Of a stretch of 50,000 bases of DNA, positions 22,005 to 33,643 are shown piece after piece. The notes beneath the pieces were generated by a model, which saw only the letters and a list, made by a program, of their open reading frames with translations, did not search any database and had not been told where the DNA came from. Source of the DNA: Cryptococcus deneoformans JEC21 (Eukaryota > Basidiomycota > Tremellomycetes > Tremellales > Cryptococcaceae); contig NC_006681.1 in NCBI RefSeq assembly GCF_000091045.1, positions 781,447-831,446 of the forward strand, in the 5' to 3' direction. The position numbers were made by a program, and so were the translations under genes. How positions within the stretch are numbered: position 1 is the stretch's first letter; the number at the start of each line of letters is the position of its first letter.

Positions 22005-25000
22005 ATGACAGGGGTTATCGGAGATGACTACAGCACACCACCTCACAATAATGGCAACACAGACCAATTGCTAGGATCTACAGTTACTATCTCTGAAAAA
22101 CGACCCCAGGCACCCTCCCCCGATGATTCCGAGTGGAACTTGGCATCTCAGTTGCGAGTGGGTGACATTCTTCTGCTTATCTCAACAAAATCCCCACCAC
22201 TAACATACGGAATTAGGCCGATCAGGAGCTCCTCAAATCGCGAGGATTGACACCCTGCAAATCTCTTCCATTGGCATGGGAACACCTTTCGGTCCGCGGT
22301 GTAGGTGGTCTGGACAATATCGAATATGGTTCTTCTATGTCTACGATTCTCGCACCCTGGTTACGACGCAAATACCGCAAGAAAGCTGCTCTCTTGGCAG
22401 CAACTAGAAGTGACTTACCAGAAGCCGAAAAGGGTGACGGTGATGTCATGGCCTGGCGACCAGGTATGCCTACGCCCAAGAAGGGTGAACCCGGCCTTCG
22501 TAAAGGAGAGCGATACCTCCTTAGAGACTTCTCAGGTGTGGTCAAGTCAGGAGAGATGATGTTGGTCGTCGGTCGACCAGGTAGTGGGTGCAGTACTTTC
22601 CTCAAAATCCTCGCCGGTCATCGAGACGGATACGCTGGGGTAGAAGGTATTGTCAAATACGGCACGTTGCAGCCCGACAAAGACTTCCAACCATACAAAA
22701 GCGAAGTCATTTTCAACTCGGAGGAAGACCTGCATGATCCTAATCTTCTCGTTGGTCATACAATGGATTTCGCTCTCCAGATGTGCACCCCATCTCGCGA
22801 TTCAAGGTTACCTGAAGAACCTGCTGGCAATGGGATGAGTAGGAAGAAGTACCAGGATAGAACAAAATGGGAGTTGTTGAAGATGTTTGGCCTTACCCAT
22901 ACACATGATACCAAGGTGGGAGATCAGTATGTTCGAGGTGTTTCCGGTCAGTCAGAGTTCTATGTATTTACGCGTGTCGTATCGTTGACATTATTCGTCA
23001 GGTGGTGAGAAGAAACGAGTTTCCATTGCAGAAGTGCTTGCCACCAAAGCTTCTGTCCAGATGTGGGACAATGCCACCCGCGGCCTCGATGCCGATACCG
23101 CTCTGCGATATGCCAAAACCCTTCGTACACTCGCCGATATCCAACGAAACACCACGGTCGTCAGTCTATATCAGGCGGGTAACGGTATCTACGATCTCTT
23201 CGATAAGGTAACCGTGATCGCAGAAGGACGGGTAATTTACTATGGACCACGAGCGGAGGCGAGAGGTTACTTTGAAGATCTTGGATTCGTTCATCCGGAT
23301 GGAGGCAACACTGCCGACTTTTTGACTGCCGTTACCGCCGTAAGCTATTTTACTTCCCCTTGTTGATTAAGGCATACTAAGGTGGATCATAGACGAACGA
23401 GCGAAAGATCAGAGAGGGCTTCACGGGCCCTATCCCCACCACTCCCGCTGAGTTTTCGACTCTTTATGAGAAATCTGACATTGCTCGTCGTATGCGAGAA
23501 GAGTTGGAAGCTCATCTGGCCGACCCTGCTGTAGATGAGCAGACGAAGAAGTTTAAAGAGAGCGTTGAAAAGCAGAAGGACCGATGGGCATCTAAGAGTA
23601 GGCCGGAGAAGGCCGACTTCATGACTCAGGTGTGTACATCAGATTCTGTTGTTATCTTTATTAACTCATCGTCTGAAGGTCCGTGCGGCATTGATCAGAG
23701 ATTACCAACAACGATGGGGAGACAAATGGTGAGTTGCTGCCATGAAGATTCAGAGCTGATTATATAGGACGTTTTGGATGCGACCTGCTACTTTGCTCTT
23801 CCAAGCCTTGATTGCAGGCTCTGTAAGTCAATCACTTCAAGGCACAGGCTGACGTTCTAGATGTTCTACAATATGCCTGTTTCTACCGCAGGTCTTTTCC
23901 TTCGAGGTGGTACTTTGTTCTTGTCTCTTTTCTGTGAGTGACCGTATCATGTACCTATGCTTCGGCTAAACAGCATTCAGTCCCCTCCATGATCAGTCTT
24001 GGTGAAACGACGGCCGTCTTTTCAGGCCGATCAGTTCTTTCAAAGCATAAAGGCTTCTCTATGTACAGACCTTCGGCCCTGCTGCTCGCTCAAACGATAG
24101 GCGATATGCCCCTCTACTTTGTGATGATTGTCATGTTCACTCTCATCATCTATTTCATGACGGGTCTCAAAGTCGACGCCGGTCTGTATTTCATCTACCT
24201 CTTGTTCATCTATTTTACCACCCTTTGTACAACGGCGCTCTTCCGATCCATTGGTTACGCTTTTAGCACTTTCAACAATGCTTCCAAAGCTTCTGGTTTT
24301 GCGCTCTTGATGCTTTCGATGGTAAGTCAGACTGAGGATAACCGCTCAAGAGCCGACTGCTGATGATGGATTTTAGTACGCTGGCTACATCATCTACACC
24401 CCTCAAATGCATCCATGGTTTTCATGGATTAGATGGCTCAACCCTTTCTATTATTCTTTGGAAGCCATTATGGCTAGTGAGGTCTATGGGCTTGAACTCG
24501 AATGCGTTTCTCCACAACTTGCGCCTTATGGTGGTGACTACGCTCAATACAACCAGGGATGCGCAATCACCGGTGCTGAGCCCAACTCTATTACCCTTGA
24601 CGGCACCTTATGGATGGAATCTGCTCTCAACTTTTACAAAAGCCATGTCTGGCGTAACTTTGGTATCTTGATTGCTTTCTGGGTTTTCTTCCTTGGTTTC
24701 TGTGCATTGATGATCGAGATGATCCCAGCAGCTGGATCGACCAAGTCCGTACTGCTGTACAAACCAGGCGGAGGTGGCAAGTACATAAGGAACGCTCAAA
24801 AGAACGGAGCTTCTCCTCGAGATGAAGAAGATGGACCGAATGATAGTCAACTTAATGAGAAATCTCAGGGAACGTCAGATGGCACCGCCGCCGAAGTGCA
24901 GGCTGTCAATTCGTGAGACTATTCAATCTCCCAGCAAATAGAACTAACCATTTTACCAGCGTTCTGACCTGGAAGAACCTATGCTACACTGTCAATGCGA

Positions 25001-27389
25001 ATGGCCAGCCCCGCCAGCTTCTCAACAACATCTTTGGATACTGCAAAGCTGGTACCCTTACTGCTCTCATGGGATCTTCTGGAGCAGGTAAAACGACCTT
25101 GATGGATGTGTTGGCAGCGCGAAAGACCGACGGTGATATCCGTGGTGAGATTCTCATGAATGGCAAGCAACTTCCCATTTCTTTCCAGCGAACCACCGGC
25201 TATTGCGAACAAGTGGATGTGCACCTTCCTCAGGCTACTGTGAGAGAGGCTCTCGAGTTTTCTGCGCTTCTTCGTCAGCCTAGAACTCTTTCGGATAAGG
25301 TAAAGATATGACTTTCTGGTTTAGTTGGTTGTAAATCTGACGTATGACAGGAAAAACTCGCTTATGTCGATGTCATTATCGATTTGCTTGAGCTGCATGA
25401 CATTGAAGATGCCCTGATCGGTACTCCGGAAGCCGGTCTGGGTGTTGAGCAGCGAAAGAGGTTAACCATCGGTGTTGAGCTTGTCAGCAAGCCGTAAGTT
25501 CTATTTCGCCTGCACTGAGGACTACGCTAATCCAGGCAGAACCTTATTGTTCCTGGATGAGCCTACTTCCGGTCTTGATGGCCAAAGCTCTTATTTGATT
25601 GTATCCTTCTTAAGAAAGCTAGCTGCCGCCGGTCAAGCTGTTCTTTGTACCATTCACCAACCTTCCGCTGCTCTGTTCGCCCGATTCGACCAGCTCCTGC
25701 TCCTCAAAGGCGGTGGTAACACTGTGTACTGTGAGTCATCTGCTTAATGAAGGTATAGATTGTACAGCTGATTGCTTGACCAGTCGGGCCTGTCAGCGAA
25801 TTGACCAGCTATTTCGAGAAGCAAGGCGTCACAATCCCCAAGAACGTCAATCCGGCTGAACGAATGATTGATATTGTGTCGGGTGACCTTTCGAAGGGAC
25901 GTGATTGGGCTCAGATTTGGCTTGAATCAGACGAATGCAAAGAGCGTGCTAGGGAACTGGAGGAATTGAAGAAGGCTGGCGCCGATAACACGGCCAGTGT
26001 CGAGGGTGACGAGCATGAGTTCGCTTCGACAAACATAACCCAACTCAAGTTGGTCACCAAGCGAGCATCGGTCCAATTGTGGCGTGACACTGAATACGTG
26101 ATGAACAAGGTGAGCGTACTTTGAAGTCCACTTGAGCCGCACTTACATGAGTGAAGGTTGCGCTGCACGTCTTGGCAGCCCTCTTCAATGGTTTCAGTTT
26201 CTGGAAAATTGGTGACGCGTGAGTTCGTCCCTGTTGATTAACGGCTGTAACTGACTCTTTCGACAGATACGCGGATATTCAGAACCGTATCTTCACAATT
26301 TTCCTGTTTGTTTTCGTCGCTCGTACGTCTTTCCGTCCACTCTACATACAGTTGCTGATATGTGTTTTGTAGCTGGTGTAATCGCTCAGACCCAGCCTAA
26401 GTTCCTACATAACAGAGACATTTTCGAAGCGCGAGAGAAAAAGGCAAAGCTTTACTCCTGGCATGCCTTCTGTTTCGCAGAGATTGTAGCAGAAATTCCC
26501 TACCTCCTCGTTTGCGCTCTACTCTACTTTGCCCCGTGGTATCCAACCGCCGGTTTCAGCTTCAAGCCTGGAATCGCAGGAGCCATTTATCTTCAGATGA
26601 CACTGTATGAGTTCTTGTACACCGGTATTGGCCAGTTTGTGGCGGCATACGCCCCTCATGAGGTATTTGCTGCTCTTGTCAATCCTCTGCTCATTGGAAG
26701 TGGGTGCTTGATTTAGAGCCAAAATAGAAGCATAGAGCTCATATACCACTTAGTCCTTGTTATATTCTGTGGTGTCCTGGTTCCGTATGATCAGATCACT
26801 GCTTTCTGGCGTAAGTACTGTCCGTCTTGATCATGCTGGACCATATGCTGACCCTCTTCAGGCTACTGGAGTGAGTCCAAAAAAACCACTCGTCACAGGC
26901 CATTAGCTAACCTCGTATAGTGTATTATCTCGACCCTTTCCAATATCTTCTCGGTGGTCTTGTCTCTCGCGCTTTGTGGGACGTTGAAGTCAAATGCAAA
27001 AGCGACGAGTACGCCGTTTTCAACCCTCCTGAGGGAATGACTTGCGAAAACTACATGTCAGCCTTCCTCTCCGAAGCGCCTGGCTACTTGAACAATCCCA
27101 ATGCTACAAGCGACTGTGAATATTGCGTCATTTCAAAGGGGAGTGATTATCTCAAGGCATTGAATTTGGAGAAGAAGGTGGATGGGTGGAGGGATATTGC
27201 TTTGACTTTGTGAGCAATTTGCACGTAGCCGACAAGGGTTGAACTGATACAAGGACGTCCAGCTTGTTCGTCCTCACTTCTTACGGAATGGTGTTTCTTC
27301 TTCTGTGGGTTTATTTAGTGAACTTCGAAGAAATCCGCTAATCTTGCTCTAGTAAATTGAGAAGTAAACGTTCCAAAATGGCCCAGTAA
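22005..27389 (+). CDS. PDR-type (full-size ABCG) drug/lipid efflux ABC transporter
   Basis: Twenty-one exons: 22005-22157, 22226-22946, 23002-23339, 23393-23629, 23679-23728, 23768-23822, 23861-23933, 23981-24321, 24377-24912, 24960-25299, 25351-25493, 25540-25730, 25784-26109, 26157-26218, 26267-26322, 26373-26699, 26754-26810, 26862-26870, 26921-27209, 27263-27304, 27353-27389; 1460 residues. Order NBD1-TMD1-NBD2-TMD2, as in Pdr5/Cdr1. NBD1 has the PDR-type degenerate Walker [10 protein letters not shown] (about residue 167; Cys instead of Lys), signature VSGGEKKR and Walker [13 protein letters not shown]2 has canonical Walker [10 protein letters not shown] (about 873), deviant signature LGVEQRKR and Walker [13 protein letters not shown]. 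Membrane helices are evident ([34 protein letters not shown]). An ATP-driven plasma-membrane exporter of azoles or other hydrophobic compounds is the family role; the substrate is not deducible. Exon 18 is only 9 nt. The last exon is chosen for its good branch site; reading through the last intron would stop at 27340 instead. Confidence 0.93.
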
Positions 27390-28106
27390 TGGAAAGGATA
27401 ATTAAAACTTGTACAACCATTATTACAACCATTACAACTAGGTATCATATTTGCTAGTTCGAGAATTTACCATCTTCTGAGATTTAATACCCGTTATTAT
27501 CATCTTGATTATAATTCATTAGAATGCTACAAGAGATCTTTCTCCTAAATGCTCTTCTCCAAGCGGACAATGCTGAAATGTCGACAACGACAAACGAAAT
27601 GGCGAAATTGGTTGCCCAACTCTTTCCACTTTCCAGCCTCCATCGCCGACGGAGAAACTGCACACGTCATCGGTGGTGGATTTAAAGAGGTGGAAACAAG
27701 TTCCAGGTCCAGGCACCTAACCTGGGCGCTTAATTTGGCATCCGAAATCCGACGAAGCGAAGTCTTACGGTGGTCGCCGGTGGCAATAGCTTTATGGCAG
27801 AAGAACGAATAAAGAACAAAAAAAAAGGACGATGAGAAACCAGACCTCCACGATACTATACTATATTACTCCCAAAACAGAAATTCCACTTGGGCCCAGG
27901 ATGTATCACGAGCGAGTGACAAATGGATAACAGGGAGAAGAGCTCGTCGTTGGTCTTCTGAAGATGTCAGCGCCGGGTGACACCCGTCAAGCTGTCTACC
28001 GACGCTTCGCTATTACGATGGTGCAAGGCGGTTAGTAAACGTTGGTATCCAATTCTATGCTGCATGCCCTTTACAATATGACAGTTAATACCCAATACAC
28101 GAGAAT
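27390..28106. other. convergent 3' spacer
   Basis: Between the stop codons of the plus-strand transporter and the minus-strand amidohydrolase. AT-rich at 27390-27530, consistent with 3' UTR and polyadenylation signals. No supported gene. Confidence 0.5.
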
Positions 28107-29786
28107 TTAGAAAGCCTTGTGAGTCCAGTCACCTCCCAACATGGTACCCTTCACCTTCATCGCCCTGATGCCCGCTGCATCGCAGTTGAGAGGGTTTGCG
28201 CTAAGAATACAGAGATCGGCACGGTCCCCAACTTCGAGCTTGGGTTTGCCGTTCTAAGGTACTGTCAGTACATGCTTTGGGTAAATGTAAAGATGAGATG
28301 ATTTACAGAGGTGGACGCCTGCCAAGCGACTTCAAGATCAATGATTTGCTCCTTGCAGAAGGGGTTGTGCTCGTCGCCCTCAGCAGCTCGAGTCATGGCG
28401 ACGGCAATAGCTTCCCAAGGCTGGAGAGGGGCGACAGGGCAGTCACTACCGAGTTTGATAGGGACACCAGCATCCACAAGCCATCGGAAGGGGTAAGCAC
28501 GGTGTTCTCGCCCAGGCCAGAACTTGTGGCAGAGGTCTCGGTCATCGACAAGATGACAAGGTTGAATAGAAGCGATTACATTGAGGGAACGGAAGAGAGG
28601 TAGGTCTTCAAAGCTGAGCAGTTGGGCGTGCTCGATGGTAGAGCCTGGAAGTACTTTCTTCTCAGCCTTGGCGAGGGTTTGAAGGGTGAGCTGATTGGCG
28701 TGATCACCGATAGCGTGAATAGCGAGCTTGAAGCCGTTGTCGGTGCCCCTTCTGATCAGTTCACTCAATGCCTCGGGCTTGTATGCGAGCATACCGTAGT
28801 TGTCGGTAGAGCCGGGGTAAGGTTCGTGGCAGAATGCAGTTTGAGAACCGAGAGAGCCGTCGGTGACGATCTTAAACGGCCCGACTTTGATAAGGCCGTT
28901 GGTCTCGGGAACGTCGTCGCCAGATTTCCATCCTCGCTCAATAGAGTAGGGCAAGTGCTCAGTGTACATGCCAACGTGAACTCGGAGTGTCCTAAATCCC
29001 TTTTTGTATCGCCGCTGCCAGTTGGGGATGTTTAGTTCCCATTCCAGGTCGACAATCTCGGTAACACCGAGAGTGCTATGTGGAATCAGCCTCGAGAGAG
29101 GATTAATGAACGGAGGTCACTCACGCAGCGTACTTTGCCTCGTCCATGATCCACTTGTCGATAGCTTCCACATCCACATTCCCAATCACTCGTGACAACT
29201 CGAAAGCTTCTCCCTCATAAAGATACCCATTATGACCCTCGGGCACGTAACCACCCAATTTCAAACCGAGAGAGTTGGCGCAGATGGAATGGTAACCATT
29301 GAAGAAGAGGAAAATAGGTCGCTCAGTAGATATGTTGTCCAAAGAAAGTCGAGTGAGCTTCTCGGGGTCTGGCCACTCAGCGTTCCGCAAGTTGATACCG
29401 CAAAAGTTGGTGTCGTACTTGGGCTCGTATTTGGGGTCTTTGATGGCAACAACTACTCGGTCCAAGACTTCTTGTGCAGTCTTGGCTGTTTGCAGATCGA
29501 GACGATGATTATGCAACGCGTTCAACTTGGTGTGTGTGTGCCAATCAATCAAACTCTGGGAACGCGGTTAGTGGAAGGTCCTTTGTTCGGACTACTGGAG
29601 ACTTACAGGGCTAACCCAGTGGGAGTCGAGCTCCCTCATATCAATGGTTTCGTCGGCCTTCTCAATGTCCCCAGCACCAGTCTCTCGGATAGCAGCGACC
29701 TTGCCATCCTTGACCAGTACGGAATAGGTGGTGTTGTCGGGGTAACCAACCAAGGAAGCCTTTCGGAGGAGTGTGGTCTTGGACAT
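28107..29786 (-). CDS. amidohydrolase family 3 (YtcJ-like) enzyme
   Basis: Minus-strand exons 29607-29786, 29125-29555, 28307-29075 and 28107-28253; 508 residues. The metal-dependent amidohydrolase fold is indicated by DWHTHTKLNALH (metal HxH), the Asp/Gly-rich DGSLGSQTAFCHEPYPGS, FKLAIHAIGDHAN, IEHAQLL and LGSDCPVAPLQPW (final metal Asp). The C-terminal VGDRADLCIL...NPL is the usual small beta-sandwich return of the family. YtcJ-like enzymes hydrolyse C-N bonds of small amides or cyclic compounds; the substrate is unknown. No signal peptide, so probably cytosolic. It shares an 855-bp upstream region with the divergent FMN-binding gene. That region contains GATAAG motifs, which would fit nitrogen-source control, though this is inference. 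Confidence 0.9.
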
Positions 29787-30641
29787 GATTGCTGAAATTT
29801 GGTTGGCGGGTGGAAAAATCTAGGAGGAAACGCCACGGGACGAAGCTGGAAGGATGTGAAGTTCGTAGCGGTGAGATTTAATACCTATCCTAGTTACCTC
29901 CAGCCTTGTGGTAAAGGTGCGGATGGAAGCGCTGTTTTAATGTGATACGGCGCCTGTGTGATGCATCTGGCGGGACTGGTATACTGGGACGTGGAGATAA
30001 AAATATGGTGATCTAAGTGGGTGACAGTCAAAATAGCCGCGCGCCCGGCAGCCCTGAAGGCTCTTTTCCCGAAATGACGAAAGGTCCCAAACCCAAATAA
30101 CTTGGGCGTGGTTGCGCAAACATAAATGAAGCTGGACTACATAATAAAGACGCCTGGCCACATCCATATGATGGCAATTATAATCAGGTGAGGTGAAGAA
30201 AGATGTGAATGGGGTAGAGGATAGAAACTATAACTTGACGGATGGAAAGATGGACCTCAATATGCATTACCAGCTCCGTCATTTTTGGCGCCTACACGAT
30301 TCTGATAAGATGAGAAGTCAGAGATAAGGCCCAAATGAGGTGTGAAATGTGGTTCCTGATTGGCTTCTTGGCGCTCATGTTTGTGGTATCATCCGCGATA
30401 ACAGCATTTCAGTCGGTTATTAAGGAGGTTTAATAAATCTTGATTTCGAATCGAAACGTCGGTATTTGCGCATGATACTTCGGCTCGTAGATTTCCATTT
30501 TGGCAAAAAATTGGTATGTTCAAGTCAAGCCAACCACCCATTAGAAGAAGTACTTATTCATACTCAAAAGTAGCAGTGGCTTTCCAGATAAATCACACTG
30601 TTTTCTGCCCCTCTTCGTTCTTCTCCATTCGATCCATCACA
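29787..30641. promoter_or_regulatory. shared divergent promoter with GATA motifs
   Basis: 855 bp between the start codons of the amidohydrolase (minus) and the FMN-binding gene (plus). GATAAG occurs at 30304-30309 and 30323-30328, and CGATAAC near 30396-30402. GATA-type sites are recognised by fungal nitrogen regulators such as Gat1/AreA (established family knowledge). Function here is not shown. No gene found inside. Confidence 0.45.
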
Positions 30642-31385
30642 ATGCACATCCCCGCTGTCCACGCCGAACTCAATCTCCCCGTGCTCCACGCCTTTATCCG
30701 ACAATACCCCCTCGGCCTCTTCACCACCTCTATTCCTCACCCCAAAAATGACACTCTGCAAATGTCCCACATTCCCTTTGTGCTCGATGTCGATCCTGAC
30801 CAGGCGGACGACAAGGGTCGATTGAGGGGCCACATGGCTCGTGTTAATCCCCAATCAAAATCAATCATCGATTCTCTCAGTGCCAAGGGCGACAGTACCC
30901 AGCTTGTAGAGGAAGACATTCTCATCGTCTTCAACGCCTCCGTCCATTCTTACGTTACTCCCAAATTCTACCTGGAGACTAAACCCACGAGTGGTAAAGT
31001 TGTTCCTACATGGGATTATGCTGCTGTCCAGGTCTATGGTCGAGCCAAAATCCATTATGCAAACAACGACGCCACGGGGTCGTTCTTGCAAAAGCAAATC
31101 CAAGACCTTTCCGAGCAAGAAGAAAAGACGATGCTTAAGCGAACGGGCAACGAAGGCGGCAGTACATGGAAGGTCAGTGATGCCCCTGAAAAGTATGTGG
31201 AGATTTTGAAAAAGGCGATTATCGGGGTAGAAATCGATATCAAAAAAATTGAGGGTCGATTCAAATTGAGCCAGGAAAAAAATGGAGGTGACTGGCAAGG
31301 AGTAGTCAGCGGGTTTAGGAGCTTGGGCACGGATGAAGGAAATTCAATGGCTGAGATGGTTGAAGAGAATGGTAAGAAGAGCTAG
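30642..31385 (+). CDS. PAI2-type FMN-binding split-barrel protein
   Basis: Intronless, 247 residues. Matches the FMN_bind_2 / transcriptional regulator PAI2 family: MHIPAVHAELN at the start, then LHAFIRQYPLGLFTT, SHIPFVLD, GRLRGHMARVNPQ, VFNASVHSYVTPKFY, VVPTWDYAAVQVYGRAKI, and the C-terminal IIGVEIDIKKIEGRFKLSQ. In Bacillus PAI2 was tied to control of degradative enzymes and sporulation, while fungal members are poorly characterised and probably bind a flavin or haem-like cofactor. The ATG at 30642 starts exactly where family similarity begins, although the frame is open upstream to 30516. The lack of introns in such an intron-rich genome is unusual and, with the bacterial-type family, could indicate ancient transfer. 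Confidence 0.88.
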   Translation: MHIPAVHAELNLPVLHAFIRQYPLGLFTTSIPHPKNDTLQMSHIPFVLDVDPDQADDKGRLRGHMARVNPQSKSIIDSLSAKGDSTQLVEEDILIVFNASVHSYVTPKFYLETKPTSGKVVPTWDYAAVQVYGRAKIHYANNDATGSFLQKQIQDLSEQEEKTMLKRTGNEGGSTWKVSDAPEKYVEILKKAIIGVEIDIKKIEGRFKLSQEKNGGDWQGVVSGFRSLGTDEGNSMAEMVEENGKKS

Positions 31386-32103
31386 ACAGTAGAGTGTTGT
31401 GAGTGCTCCTTGTTCATTAAAGGACTTTCTTCTGATATTCAGTTTGTCAAAGATCGTCAATTATTCGATTAGAGCTCAATATATTTCTTGCCGCAGTCAG
31501 TTGATACGCCTTACCAGATACTCATCCCTCTATTGTTCCCCTGGCGCTATTCATACATTTGGGAAGTTTGAAATAGCCATAAACGTCTACTAGTACCGGG
31601 CCACAGCAGGTTGTATCGCAATATGCAACAAAGCTACTACTGCTGTTCATAACTCTCCTCTTCCAATATCGGATAAAGTACTACATATCGAAACTCGTAA
31701 AAAACAATCACGCACCAAGATGAGCTTGATCAAGAAGTGCAAGCCGTGCTCTTACTATGAGCCTATGAACCTTGGCGTATACATGCCGAGGGACAACGAC
31801 GAAAGCCATACGCCATTCACCTGCCGATTCAGTAACAGAATTTGGCTCTTGTCCTGAAATTAGAAAGTTGAAGGCATGGCAGATGCATCAAAAGGGCTTA
31901 TCGTTTGTCATGAACCTATACTTCAAGGGGATACGTAACAAGAGATCATAATTCAACCCACAAAGAAACCAGTCGATGTGAGTGTGATACCGAGTTTATA
32001 ACCAATCTATGGAAAAGCCCGGGAAAAGGAAGGGAATTGAGCAAAGCAAGTAACGAACAGATAAGAGAAAGATTGTGTAAGAGATGAGCGTATAGATAAT
32101 TGT
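31386..32103. other. convergent 3' spacer
   Basis: Between convergent stop codons of the FMN-binding gene and the GH128 gene. Only short open frames; nothing supported beyond expected 3' UTRs. Confidence 0.5.
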
Positions 32104-33643
32104 TTAATGATATTGAGAGATGGCAGTTAGATAAGTCTGACCAGACTCGCTATAACAGTATGTCAGCATAATCATCGCGAAAAGCAACGAATGACTCACG
32201 TGAGAGCACCGTTGCTGACCATGTCCCATTCGGAAGAAAGACCTTCACCAGTAGAGTAGGCATAAGCTTGAACCCTGTCGTCAGACTCAAAGAGAGCGAC
32301 AATATCGTTGATAAAGGTGTTAATCTCGCTCTGGTCGGTACAGGGGACGAAGTCGGTACTGTCGTCGACACAGGCAAACTCGGTGACCCAGATAGGCTTG
32401 CCGTAAGTGTTGTAGTAATAGTCAATGTCTTCCTTGACACCGTCCATGCTGTTCTTGTTGATGTGCAAGTTGGTAATGTCCCAAGAGGTGGAAATCTGAG
32501 TGCTGAAAGTAGACAACCATTTCGTGTACTCCTCGGCGGCCTGGTGGCACATGGAAGGAGAGATCAAAATAGAACCTTGGTCCTTCCAGGGAGCGATGGT
32601 CGAGTCCCAAAGACTGGCAGCTGAGGGTTACTGATTAGCATATTTTCAAATATCAATAACAAACTGGACCCACCATCAGAGACACCAATGTTTGAACTAC
32701 CGGAAGTAGAACAGTCAGGCTCTTCGAAACCGATGATGTACTGGGGAGCGGTGGTGAGGGCCTGGAAGGCGGCAAGTCGAGAGGCATCGGTGGAGTCGAC
32801 GGTACCAGCGCCCCAGAGCATGTTGGCAGGGCTAGCACCGCTGGCAGAGCCAGTCGGAGTCGCGTTCCAGTCTTCAGATTATTAGTACGGACATGGATAC
32901 CTCCTAAAAATGACTTACCATAGTACCATCCAATGTGGCCTTGGAGGAAAGACAAAGGGTCGTCACCGGTCACACCAGCCTTAATACCATTGGGAGTGTA
33001 GCTGCCGGTGGAGTTGGAAGAAGAAGACGTGGCCGCGGAAGAAGAAGTGGCCGCGGCAGAAGAAGTGGCCGCGGCAGAAGAAGTGGCCGCAGCAGAAGCG
33101 ACAGAAGTCAAACTGGCTGCAGTCGAGGAGTCTTCAGTCTGCGTGTAATTCTGTGAGCTTGTTTCCCAGATTTAACAGGCGGAACTCGAAACTCACAGAA
33201 GACGAACTAGAAGGCTGTTGCAAAGCTGCAATGTTCTCAATAGAGCTGGTGGTGGCGGCCACATTTTCAGAAGAAGACGAGGTGTTCTCAACCGGAGCTT
33301 GAGTAGAAGAAGCGGATTCGGCGTCAGAGTAGACAGCACTGGAGTCCTCGCTGAGAGCAGAGGCGGTAGCAGAGGCAGTAGCAGAGTCAGAAGCAGTGGC
33401 AGTTGAGTTCCTCGCCCTACAGCTACGGCCGCCTCGCCTGGTAATCTTTCTCTTGTTGGGCTTCTCGGAAAGAGCGCGGGGTTGGGACTGAGCAAGGGCC
33501 TCGCGCCTCTCGACTGCGGAGTTGATACGCTCCTGCCCAACGTCCTGACGCCGATGCGCAGCAGCGTTGGGGTGGAGAGAAGATCGCGCGAGGGCGGGGG
33601 CAGCGAGGAGCGCGAGCAAGGGGACAAGAGGGCCGATTTGCAT
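32104..33643 (-). CDS. secreted GH128-type (Asl1-like) glucanase with Ser/Ala linker
   Basis: Minus-strand exons 33197-33643, 32919-33150, 32674-32871, 32200-32620 and 32104-32149; 447 residues. Signal peptide LVPLLALLAAPALA, then a long Ser/Thr/Ala-rich region (to about residue 205), then a C-terminal glycosyl hydrolase catalytic core (Glyco_hydro_cc). Core motifs are LQGHIGWYYGDWNATP, YIIGFEEPDCS (proposed acid/base Glu), SPSMCH, DITNLHIN, KPIWVTEFAC (proposed nucleophile Glu) and RVQAYAYSTGEG. GH128 members act on beta-1,3-glucan, and Asl1-like fungal proteins are linked to the cell wall. The linker is partly built from an 18-bp tandem DNA repeat at 33029-33100 and probably carries O-mannosylation. 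It ends SGQTYLTAISQYH without an obvious GPI signal. Confidence 0.9.
33029..33100. repeat. 18-bp tandem repeat coding the Ser/Ala linker
   Basis: Four copies of an 18-bp unit beginning GTGGCCGCGG on the plus strand (33029, 33047, 33065, 33083), encoding TSSAAA-type repeats in the GH128 protein. Copies 2 and 3 are identical, suggesting recent slippage or unequal exchange. Confidence 0.85.

Noticed and set aside
28622..29035. Plus-strand open frame inside the amidohydrolase gene
   Set aside because: Antisense to an exon with clear metal-binding motifs.
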